DNA from: Capnocytophaga leadbetteri
GTDB lineage: Bacteria > Bacteroidota > Bacteroidia > Flavobacteriales > Flavobacteriaceae
Assembly: GCF_003054025.1 (NCBI RefSeq)
Contig: NZ_QBKG01000001.1
Location: 372,001 to 436,000, forward strand
Reading direction: 5' to 3'
Length of the DNA stretch: 64,000 bases
Shown: positions 27,421-34,556 of the stretch, one piece after another
Position numbering within the stretch: position 1 is the stretch's first letter
Layout of the letters: each line of letters starts with the position of its first letter
Notes under the pieces: model-generated
What the model was told of the DNA's origin: nothing
Database searches by the model: none
What the model saw: the letters and a program-made list of their open reading frames with translations, nothing else
Program-made: the position numbers and the translations under genes

Positions 27421-27600
27421 ATGAAAAAGATAAATAAGTTAGCCTTAGGTCTTGTCCTTGCCCTTATAGGGTGCAGTACTCAAAAACAAGCCTCTTCTTC
27501 TACCTTATCTGAGGTAAGTCGTTGGACGGGTGAATATGGAGGAGTTGATAAGATTTATGACGACCAACTTTTTTTCTTTATGAAAAGAAACAACCCCTAA
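27421..27600 (+). pseudogene. Short lipoprotein, probably a truncated gene
   Basis: It encodes 59 residues: a signal peptide with lipobox LIGC (Cys18), then SSTLSEVSRWTGEYGGVDKI, and a phenylalanine-rich end. It has a good promoter, a lipoprotein start and normal codon use at first. It then stops early in a T-rich tract (LFFF), which suggests truncation by insertion or frameshift next to the AT-rich module that follows. It could also be a genuine small lipoprotein. Confidence 0.5.
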
Positions 27601-27699
27601 TTTTAAACAGTTGTATGTTCAAATTTATGTTTTTGCACTTTGATAAATATCATTTAAATAATTTTAATCATTTTTACAATTTCTAAAATTTATAAACTT

Positions 27700-27876
27700 A
27701 TGGAATGGATTTTTGACGGAATAGGAACTGCAATTATAACACTGATTCTTGGTTTATTAGTAGGAGGAACAGTGGGATATAAAATAGGCATTAATAAGAA
27801 TATTGTTAGACAGAAACAGAAAGCTGGCAATAATTCTTCACAGATACAAGTAGGGAGGGACTATAATGGGAAGTAA
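27700..27876 (+). CDS. 58-residue single-span membrane protein with C-terminal amyloid-like motif
   Basis: Residues about 8-28 form one membrane span (GTAIITLILGLLVGGTVGY). A basic stretch follows (KNIVRQKQK), then QKAGNNSSQIQVGRDYN at the C-terminus. IQVG followed by N three residues later resembles the core of RHIM-type amyloid motifs, and the segment matches the N-terminus of the next protein (QEAGDNSQQLQANNMIVN). The stop codon overlaps the next gene by 11 bases, so translation is coupled. It is too short for most gene callers. The function is unknown; a membrane-acting effector or anchor is an inference. Confidence 0.65.
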   Translation: MEWIFDGIGTAIITLILGLLVGGTVGYKIGINKNIVRQKQKAGNNSSQIQVGRDYNGK

Positions 27877-28957
27877 ACAAGTTCAAGAAGCTGGTGACAA
27901 TTCTCAGCAATTGCAAGCAAATAATATGATTGTCAATCTAGGTATTGATGAGAAAAGAGCAAGGGAAATCTGTCAGGAAATGATATTACAGTTGAAAAAT
28001 AAGTATACAGAGGAAGCTCTTAAAGTTGCAGAATCAAGAGTCTCAGAATTCGAAGACAAACTTCTGCCTAAAATGAAAGCAATAGATGGTGCTTTGGAAG
28101 CTTTTGCAGATCCAAGTTTTCAATTACTGCTCGTAGAAGCCCAAAAAACAGCAGCTTCTACAGAAAGGCCTGCTGATTATGACCTTTTATCAGAACTATT
28201 AGTTCATCGTTTTCAGAATGGGACTGATAGAAATACACGAGCTGGAATTACACGAGCTGTTAAAATAGTTGATGAAATATCAGATGAAGCATTACTTGGT
28301 TTAACTGTTTTTCATGCTGTAACTTGTATTGAGCCTGTGACTGGAGTTATCGAAGAGGGATTGGATATTCTAAATGATTTATTCGGTAAATTAATCTATG
28401 CTACACTTCCTAATGGGAATAAATGGCTTGATCATTTAGATATTTTAAGCACTATAAGAGTTATTAATCTTGTAAGGTTACCAAAGATGGAAGACCATTA
28501 TTCTGAACAATTCGCTGGTTATATGGATGTTGGGATAAAAAAGTACTCTCAAGAATTCTATAGAGCTATTGAATTACTTAATAGCAACAATTTGCCTAAT
28601 ATATTAATTGAACACGAATTAAATACTGACTATGTCAGATTATGTGTTCTTAATAAAAATGACATTGATCCTACAAAATTAACACATCTTAGCTCTAATA
28701 ATACTGTAATTTCTTTGACTGATATTCAAAAAAATGCAATTAGGTCTATATATGATTTATATAAGCAAGATGCGGCGATAAGACAGGAAAATGTAAATAA
28801 ATTTATGAAAGAATGGAACAAACGGACAAATTTAAAAATCCTTAGAGAATGGTGGAATAATATTGAATACCTGATGCAATTGACCTCTGTTGGAAAAGTA
28901 TTAGCACATGCAAATGCTCAAAGATGTGATAAAAGGTTACCTCCTCTAAATCACTGA
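27866..28957 (+). CDS. Protein with N-terminal QxAGDNS motif (LPO_1073/Vpar_1526-like), unknown function
   Basis: A 363-residue soluble protein. The N-terminus carries QEAGDNSQQLQANNMIVN, like the C-terminus of the overlapping small membrane protein. Residues about 28-75 are a charged helix (EKRAREICQEMILQLKNKY). The middle has RPADYDLLSELLVHRF and TRAVKIVDEISDEALLGLTVFHAVT; the rest is helical. From memory it resembles the uncharacterised family named LPO_1073/Vpar_1526 in databases. The base composition is clearly more AT-rich than its neighbours: line 28441-28500 counts 17 G/C of 60, against 29 of 60 at 26401-26460. This suggests transfer. Confidence 0.6.
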   Translation: MGSKQVQEAGDNSQQLQANNMIVNLGIDEKRAREICQEMILQLKNKYTEEALKVAESRVSEFEDKLLPKMKAIDGALEAFADPSFQLLLVEAQKTAASTERPADYDLLSELLVHRFQNGTDRNTRAGITRAVKIVDEISDEALLGLTVFHAVTCIEPVTGVIEEGLDILNDLFGKLIYATLPNGNKWLDHLDILSTIRVINLVRLPKMEDHYSEQFAGYMDVGIKKYSQEFYRAIELLNSNNLPNILIEHELNTDYVRLCVLNKNDIDPTKLTHLSSNNTVISLTDIQKNAIRSIYDLYKQDAAIRQENVNKFMKEWNKRTNLKILREWWNNIEYLMQLTSVGKVLAHANAQRCDKRLPPLNH

Positions 28958-29229
28958 ATGAATTAAAGTATATTCTCACAAGAAGCTTATTCTTCTTAAA
29001 GTAAAGTGAAAGTCCTCATCCACCCAAAGCTACACGCTCATCTGGTTAATTTCAAGACTTCAGAAGCGTGGTCAGATTTGGTTTCGGATGATGCTTAGCA
29101 ACTAGCAATTTGCTCATAAATCACTAAGAATATACATTCTCTTCCACCGAACGATGAGCGAACGATGAGCGAAGGATAAGCGAAGGAAAGTCGGCGAGCT
29201 GGCGCAGCCGAGTATGTGACGAACGATAA
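28958..29229. other. Intergenic region with iterons and possible gene remnants
   Basis: About 270 bases lie between the AT-rich module and the helicase gene. A short open stretch at 29006-29098 reads V/M-KVLIHPKLHAHLVNFK and stops after about 30 codons; it may be a remnant and nothing can be assigned. The right part holds the 11-base repeats at 29147-29190 and a G/C-rich tail (TCGGCGAGCTGGCGCAGCCGA, with self-complementary ends). Confidence 0.5.
29147..29190 (+). repeat. 11-base tandem iterons (third locus)
   Basis: GAACGATGAGC is present twice, followed by GAAGGATAAGC and a partial GAAGGAAAG. The same 11-base spacing and GAAGGATAAGC word occur at 48191-48206, and CCGAACAATAA at 39118-39140. 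The flanking blocks conserved at the other two loci are absent here. Confidence 0.7.
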
Positions 29230-30669
29230 TTACACATCGCTCTCAGCAGACCAGAAGTCATCATCACTAAAACCTACTAAATAAGCCTTGCGTTTAGCGC
29301 GGGTCAGCGCAGTGTAAAGCCAGCGGTAATAGCTCTCATCAATTACATAATCAGGGGGAAGGTAGGGCTTTTCGATAAAGACAACGTCCCATTGCCCCCC
29401 CTGACTTTTATGGCAGGTTAGGGCATAGGCAAACTTCACCTGTAAAGCGTTGTAATAAGGGTTTTGCTTCAGTTGCTGGTACTGCTGATGGGTAGAGGGA
29501 GCCTCGGCGTATTCGCTTAGCACCTCTTCATACAGCGATTGGCTTTGGGCAGGGCTAAGGGCAGCCGAGTCAGAAGTGAGGGTGTCGAGGAGGACAACCG
29601 TATCAAAAGGCGGTTGGTCGGGGTAGTCGATAAGCTGGGCGGTAATCTCGGCAAAGCGAAAGCCGTAGTTTTCGTAAAAACCGAGTATCTCTACTACCTC
29701 TATAGTGTCGCCATTGGCAATAAAGCTGATTTTAGGGTTGTCTTTGCACCAAAAATAATTGTTTTTAACAACCATTAGCAGGTCGCCAACCTCTATTTCG
29801 TCTTCAGCCTCAAGGATAATACGTCGCACTTGTTGATTCCAATCCACAGCTCGCTTATTAGCGCGCACTATAATAGTGGTTTCGTCAGAACCATAATTAT
29901 CATAAGCCTCGACGAGAGCTTCTTGTATTTCCTCACCATTGTAGAGGCGTATAAGGTCAGCCGATTTGCCTATTCTGAATTGAAAATAAGGCTGAGAGGT
30001 GTTGCCAAAAATAGTTTTGCGTAGGGCAGTAGCATTGCGCAAGATACCCGAGCGGCGGCGTTGCCGCACCACATCGGTTAGCTGTGTGCTGACCACTTCC
30101 TTTTGGTATTGGTATTCTAAGTGGGCTATATTGAGGGCAGGACTACCGTGGGTGTGTACAGGGGGCAGCTGGGCGGCATCGCCTATAAGCAGCAGCTTGC
30201 AGTCGGTGCCTGAATAGACGAAGCGCATCAGGTCGTCTAATAGCGAGCGACTGCCGAATGCTCCGTCATTATCGGCAATCATAGAAGCCTCATCGACGAT
30301 AAAGAGCGTGCGCTGTGCCTTATTAGGGCGGAGGGTAAAAGCCAGTTCGCTCCCTTCGGCGCGGTGGTAATAGATGTACTTGTGAATGGTAAAAGCCGGT
30401 TGACGGGTGAAGAAGGTCATCACTTTGGCAGCTCTACCAGTGGGAGCGAGCAGCACAGAATGGTGCGAAATGAGTGGCAAAGCGGCGATGAGGGCGTTAG
30501 TAATAGAAGTTTTTCCGGTACCGGCAAAACCTTTCAGCAGGAAGAGTTTTTCGGCGGCCTTAGGGTCGAATAAGTATGAGCTAAAAAGCTGTAAGGCAGT
30601 GTGTTGCGAGGGTGTTGGCGTGTGCGAAAACGCTTGCAAAAGGGCTTGAAAAAAGGTGTTTTCGGTCAT
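29230..30669 (-). CDS. RecD-like ATP-dependent DNA helicase (SF1)
   Basis: A 479-residue protein. Walker A is GFAGTGKT at about residues 47-54, the DExx-type box is DEASMI, and LLLIGDAAQLPPV forms motif III. The C-terminal UvrD-like part has FAYALTCHKSQGGQWD and WLYTALTRAKRKAYLVGF. It resembles the short RecD-like helicases common in Bacteroidota rather than full RecD or RecD2, because no large N-terminal domain is present. ATG 30669 is chosen because the earlier in-frame codon overlaps the -7 element. It probably acts in DNA repair or recombination; whether it is linked to the adjacent AT-rich module is unknown. Confidence 0.85.
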   Translation of the reverse strand: MTENTFFQALLQAFSHTPTPSQHTALQLFSSYLFDPKAAEKLFLLKGFAGTGKTSITNALIAALPLISHHSVLLAPTGRAAKVMTFFTRQPAFTIHKYIYYHRAEGSELAFTLRPNKAQRTLFIVDEASMIADNDGAFGSRSLLDDLMRFVYSGTDCKLLLIGDAAQLPPVHTHGSPALNIAHLEYQYQKEVVSTQLTDVVRQRRRSGILRNATALRKTIFGNTSQPYFQFRIGKSADLIRLYNGEEIQEALVEAYDNYGSDETTIIVRANKRAVDWNQQVRRIILEAEDEIEVGDLLMVVKNNYFWCKDNPKISFIANGDTIEVVEILGFYENYGFRFAEITAQLIDYPDQPPFDTVVLLDTLTSDSAALSPAQSQSLYEEVLSEYAEAPSTHQQYQQLKQNPYYNALQVKFAYALTCHKSQGGQWDVVFIEKPYLPPDYVIDESYYRWLYTALTRAKRKAYLVGFSDDDFWSAESDV

Positions 30670-30690
30670 AGGAAAATAGAGTTTCGAGAG

Positions 30691-30698
30691 CAAAGTTA
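30691..30698 (-). promoter_or_regulatory. -7 element for the helicase gene
   Basis: The minus strand reads TAACTTTG, 22 bases upstream of ATG 30669. Confidence 0.5.
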
Positions 30699-30741
30699 TA
30701 AAAAAAAGTTAAAATAATTTTTTAGTTTGAAAAAAAGATTG

Positions 30742-30749
30742 TAGTTTTG
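30742..30749 (+). promoter_or_regulatory. -7 element for the gene at 30797
   Basis: TAGTTTTG matches TAnnTTTG, 47 bases before the ATG. Confidence 0.5.
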
Positions 30750-30796
30750 CGCAATACCAGTCAAAAAGATGTATTATTAATTATAGTATTAAAACG

Positions 30797-31462
30797 ATGA
30801 AAAAAATTGTAACTATTGCATTTTGGGCATTAGGTTTAGTATTTTGCTACCTAATTTATAGGTCAGTTACAGGACCTATTGAGTTTAACAAAGTAAAAAC
30901 CGAGCGTTATACTGAGGTGATTAAAAAGCTGAAAGATATTCGTGCGGCACAAGACGCTTACCTACGCATCAACGGTAAGTACGCCGACAATTTCGACCAG
31001 CTAACTAACTTTATTGAAAACGCTCAGTTTACTATTACTTCGCAACGCGATACCAGTTGGACAGCTTTTGATAAGACGTTCAATATCGAGGTAATGCGCC
31101 AAGGGGTTCGCATCGATACTTTGGGCTATGTGAAAGTGAAAGACTCTTTGTTTAAAGATTCTGATCGCTACAAAACTTTGCGCTACGTACCTAAGTTTAC
31201 TAAAGACGAAGCACCTCTTTTATTCACTATGAAAACAGGTGAAATAAAAGACAAAAACAACGTTGTGTCTTCTGTTTTTGAAGTGTACGTATCTAAAAGA
31301 GATGTCCTAAAAGGGCTTGACAAGGACTTAGTAGACAAAGAAGTAGTGAAAAACTCAGTAGATGATGTGAAAGGCGAAAATATAAAAGTCGGCTCTCTCG
31401 AAGAAATCACTGTTAATGGTAACTGGCCAACTTCTTATGACGCAAAAATTGCAAAACAATAA
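30797..31462 (+). CDS. Membrane-anchored periplasmic protein of unknown function
   Basis: A 221-residue protein with an N-terminal span (IVTIAFWALGLVFCYLIY), then a helix (YTEVIKKLKDIRAAQDAYLRINGKYADNFDQL) resembling the pilin-like arrangement in which a helix is followed by a small beta domain. The rest is a Lys/Asp/Val-rich beta-type region. Similar proteins next to DUF3822 genes are typical of Flavobacteriia; the role is unknown. It overlaps the next gene by 26 bases. Confidence 0.65.
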   Translation: MKKIVTIAFWALGLVFCYLIYRSVTGPIEFNKVKTERYTEVIKKLKDIRAAQDAYLRINGKYADNFDQLTNFIENAQFTITSQRDTSWTAFDKTFNIEVMRQGVRIDTLGYVKVKDSLFKDSDRYKTLRYVPKFTKDEAPLLFTMKTGEIKDKNNVVSSVFEVYVSKRDVLKGLDKDLVDKEVVKNSVDDVKGENIKVGSLEEITVNGNWPTSYDAKIAKQ

Positions 31463-32279
31463 TGAATTAAACAGCTACTTTAAGGAATTGTCCATTCAAA
31501 TAAACTTGGATGGACTTTCTTTTTGTGTCTTTAATCCGGTGCTGAATTATGTAGAGGCTATTTACAATTTCCCAATGAACTTCAGCTACAAAACACCTCA
31601 AGAAATAGAGCGACAGATACACGAGGTAATAGAGGGCGAGACTGATTTGCGGCAGGACTTCGATAATATAAGGGTACTGCATAACTCGCCTAACTTTGCC
31701 CTGATTCCGCAGCCGCTCTGTGGCAGAAAAGAGGAGATGATAGAGTATCTGAAGTACAGCATAGATGTAACCGATGTGCCAGCGCGTGCGGTAGAGATAG
31801 ACAAAATCCCTTCGATAGAAACGGTTAATGCTTATCTGCCTAATGCAATGGTTAATAACGCTTTGCTGTCGTATTATGGGCGCTTCGACTATCAGCATTT
31901 TGCAACCTCGCTACTGAAGATGTTTCTAAAGCACTACGCCTCGCACGATTATGAGATGATGTATATTTATGCCGAAGTGGGGTCGTTTTACTTTGTAACT
32001 TTCAAGGGTAGGCGGTTGCATTACTTCAATCGATTTAGTTATGAAACGATTGAAGATTTCTTATACTACATACTTTTCTCAATAGAACAATTGGAGATTG
32101 ATACTGAGCAGGTGGCACTATATATTACGGGTGAGTTAGACCCTACCTCGCTGTTTTACAGCAAAGTGCGTAGGTATGTGAAGTATATTTACCTGCTGAA
32201 GTATCACAAAGAACACTATGTATATGGAATGGACGAAGAGCTTATCAGGCGTAACTTTGTGCTGACCCAATCATTTTAA
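31437..32279 (+). CDS. DUF3822 family protein
   Basis: A 280-residue protein matching the Bacteroidota DUF3822 family, with LSIQINLDGLSFCVFNPVLNYVEAIYNF near the N-terminus and an actin/PilM-like alternation of beta strands and helices, for example YYGRFDYQHFATSLLKMFLKH. The function is unestablished. ATG 31437 is preferred; an in-frame ATG at 31416 would enlarge the overlap with the upstream gene to 47 bases. It is in an operon with the upstream pilin-like gene and probably with the two membrane protein genes that follow. Confidence 0.7.
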   Translation: MTQKLQNNNELNSYFKELSIQINLDGLSFCVFNPVLNYVEAIYNFPMNFSYKTPQEIERQIHEVIEGETDLRQDFDNIRVLHNSPNFALIPQPLCGRKEEMIEYLKYSIDVTDVPARAVEIDKIPSIETVNAYLPNAMVNNALLSYYGRFDYQHFATSLLKMFLKHYASHDYEMMYIYAEVGSFYFVTFKGRRLHYFNRFSYETIEDFLYYILFSIEQLEIDTEQVALYITGELDPTSLFYSKVRRYVKYIYLLKYHKEHYVYGMDEELIRRNFVLTQSF

Positions 32280-32288
32280 AACTTACTA

Positions 32289-32996
32289 ATGAAACTATCA
32301 AACGTATTAAGTCTTTCATTTCAGTTGTTTAAGACTACTTTTTTAACACATCTGTTAGGCTGTTTGCTCCTTTTTGGGGCACTTTTGGGGCTGTATTGGT
32401 TTTTAGCTCCTGTTATTTTCGGAATGCCTTTAGAGGAAGTCGCACAACTGTCAAAACAGCCTGAAAAGATAGCTGCTCTTGTAAACAATGGCGGTTTTGC
32501 TATCAAATTATCGCTTTTTCTGCTGTTGGTAGATGGTATTGTAACGCCTTTTACTACCGGTATGTACAAGAATTACAGGTCAGTGCAGCGCAATGAGGCA
32601 GCTACCATAGGGCAGCTGTTTAGCTTCTATCGCTCTACCTACACCGGCAGGATACTTAGTTATGTGTTGCTGCTTACGGCGCTGAAGAGTGTTGCTTTTG
32701 TAGGGATAGGCGCTTTAGGGCTTCCGGCATTTGCTTTGGCTACCGTTACGGTAATGTCGATTGTGTTTGTGCTTACTTTGCCTATCATCATTTTTGAAGA
32801 CCAACCGCTGCTCAGGGCTATGGGTAATAGCTATAAGCGCACGGTACCTGTCATTTTTACAGTGATGCTCGCCTTAATCTTAGGAGGGCTTGTCAGTCTT
32901 TTAGGGGCTTTTGTGTTTGGCATAGGTATTGTAGTTACCTTCCCAATGCTATACGCAGTGATTTACAGCCTTTATACTAATAGTGTAACCCATTAA
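32289..32996 (+). CDS. Integral membrane protein, first of a paralogous pair
   Basis: A 235-residue protein with about six spans (for example LLGCLLLFGALLGLYWFL, LILGGLVSLLGAFVFGIGIVV). It shares layout and motifs with the next gene: LPIIIFE(D/N)Q, NSYKRTVPVIF versus GSYERVIASFG, SFYRSTYTGRIL versus MHYNSPYTGRIM. It is probably a YciC/GPDPase-membrane-like family without an enzymatic domain. The function is unknown. Confidence 0.65.
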   Translation: MKLSNVLSLSFQLFKTTFLTHLLGCLLLFGALLGLYWFLAPVIFGMPLEEVAQLSKQPEKIAALVNNGGFAIKLSLFLLLVDGIVTPFTTGMYKNYRSVQRNEAATIGQLFSFYRSTYTGRILSYVLLLTALKSVAFVGIGALGLPAFALATVTVMSIVFVLTLPIIIFEDQPLLRAMGNSYKRTVPVIFTVMLALILGGLVSLLGAFVFGIGIVVTFPMLYAVIYSLYTNSVTH

Positions 32997-33009
32997 AAAA
33001 CATTAAAAT

Positions 33010-33738
33010 ATGTCATTCTCAAACGTTTTCGATTTTGCAGGACAACTCTATAAGAAAGCCCTGCTTGTACACACTATAGGCATGTTGCTGCTTACGGTAG
33101 TAATTATGTTACTGATGTTTATAGGTATACCTTTGCTGATGTCTTTTCATTATGATGAGATGCTTATTAATGCAAAAGATAATCCTTTCTATGTAGCAGA
33201 ATTGATGTCTTCGCCCCTTATGCTTGCTAAAATCTCTCTTATGTCATTAGTAGTAGGGGTGTTAGTGGCGCCTTTATCAGCTGGTTTTTACCAGAACTTA
33301 GATGCGATTGCAAAAGGAGGTCAGTCAGATTTTGCTAATTTATTTATGCACTATAATTCTCCTTACACAGGGCGTATAATGCTTTGCACCCTGATATTAG
33401 GGGTAGTTAATGGAGGGATATCAATACTGATGAACGTAGTAGGTATACCGCTCTTAGACAGTCTTCTTTCTTTTTTTATAAATATAGTGTTTTGCTTAGG
33501 CCTCCCGATTATCATCTTTGAAAATCAGTCAGTTACTGATGCACTAAAAGGTAGTTATGAGCGTGTCATAGCCTCTTTTGGTACGGTTTTGGGAGTGCTA
33601 TTAGTAGGGTTTCTCATTGCTGTGTTGGGGGTATTAGCGTGCTGTGTGGGGTTATTCTTTACCGTACCTTTCTTATATGCAGCAACTTATGCTATATACG
33701 ATGCTTGCAAAGCAAAACCAAAAGTATCAGAATATTAA
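33010..33738 (+). CDS. Integral membrane protein, second of a paralogous pair
   Basis: A 242-residue protein with about six spans. The same motifs are present as in the upstream paralogue (PYTGRIML, LGLPIIIFENQ, GSYERVIASFGTVLG). It lies 13 bases after the first copy, so a local tandem duplication is likely. No catalytic residues are visible. Confidence 0.65.
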   Translation: MSFSNVFDFAGQLYKKALLVHTIGMLLLTVVIMLLMFIGIPLLMSFHYDEMLINAKDNPFYVAELMSSPLMLAKISLMSLVVGVLVAPLSAGFYQNLDAIAKGGQSDFANLFMHYNSPYTGRIMLCTLILGVVNGGISILMNVVGIPLLDSLLSFFINIVFCLGLPIIIFENQSVTDALKGSYERVIASFGTVLGVLLVGFLIAVLGVLACCVGLFFTVPFLYAATYAIYDACKAKPKVSEY

Positions 33739-33763
33739 AACAGGAATTAATAAAATAATATAT

Positions 33764-34474
33764 ATGAAGAAAACTCTTTTATTAGGTATATTGGCTGTAG
33801 GTAGCCTTACCTTAAACAGCTGTAATGAGTTACAGCAGGTGCTTAGCCAAACGGCGCAAAGTGGTAGCCTTAATGTAGCTGGCGGACTTAAGCAAGCGTT
33901 AGAATTAGGCGTGAGTGCAGGTGTAGATGCCTTGAGCAAAGATGGTGGCTATTTCAAAGACCAAGCAGTGCGTATCTTATTGCCCGAAGAACTACAAAAA
34001 GTAGATAAAACCTTGCGCTCTATAGGGCTCGGCTCATTAGCCGACCAAGGGCTAAAAGTGCTAAACGAAGCAGCAGAGAATGCAGTAAGTCAAGCAAAAC
34101 CTATCTTTCTTTCAGCTATACAAAATATGACCTTTTCCGATGCTATGAACATTCTAAAAGGTGATAATACGGCTGCTACTACTTATCTGAAGAACTCTAC
34201 TTCTTCGGCTTTGGTAAGTGCTTTTTCACCAAAAATACAAGAGTCGCTTAGCAAAGTAGGTGCTGATAAGGTGTGGGAGAACATTATCAGCAAGTACAAC
34301 CAAATACCTTTAGTAAAACCGATAGAGGCAAATCTCACTCAGTATGTTACTACCCAAGCCATCAATGGGCTTTTCACTAAAATAGGCGATAAAGAGAAGG
34401 AAATACGCACCAATGTAGCGGCTCGTACTACTCCTCTGCTACAATCGGTATTTGCTATGCAAGACAGTAAGTAG
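33764..34474 (+). CDS. DUF4197 family lipoprotein
   Basis: A 236-residue protein with lipobox LNSC (Cys20), then the all-helical DUF4197 domain (ALELGVSAGVDALSKDGGYFKDQAVRILLPEEL, MTFSDAMNILKGDNTAATTYLK, FSPKIQESLSKVG). Family members are periplasmic, of unknown role, and conserved in Bacteroidota and Proteobacteria. The frame extends further upstream into the membrane protein gene, but ATG 33764 gives the lipoprotein signal. Confidence 0.85.
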   Translation: MKKTLLLGILAVGSLTLNSCNELQQVLSQTAQSGSLNVAGGLKQALELGVSAGVDALSKDGGYFKDQAVRILLPEELQKVDKTLRSIGLGSLADQGLKVLNEAAENAVSQAKPIFLSAIQNMTFSDAMNILKGDNTAATTYLKNSTSSALVSAFSPKIQESLSKVGADKVWENIISKYNQIPLVKPIEANLTQYVTTQAINGLFTKIGDKEKEIRTNVAARTTPLLQSVFAMQDSK

Positions 34475-34508
34475 TTTTTTATTAATTTTTTAATTATGAA
34501 TTTAGATG

Positions 34509-34536
34509 AAGGCTACCTAAGAGATTGGGTAGCCTT
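34509..34536 (+). terminator. Hairpin without U tract after DUF4197 gene
   Basis: AAGGCTACC (34509-34517) pairs with GGTAGCCTT (34528-34536). The sequence after it is AAGATATT rather than a T run, so it may be a weak terminator or a leader hairpin of the peptidase gene. Confidence 0.4.
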
Positions 34537-34556
34537 AAGATATTAATCACTTTATT

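Noticed and set aside
29147-29190. Iterons as a plasmid or phage replication origin
   Set aside because: No replication initiator gene, DnaA box cluster or partition gene is nearby, and the same repeats occur at unrelated intergenic sites.
34509-34536. Hairpin as a riboswitch for the M3 peptidase
   Set aside because: It is only a simple 9-bp stem without conserved aptamer elements.
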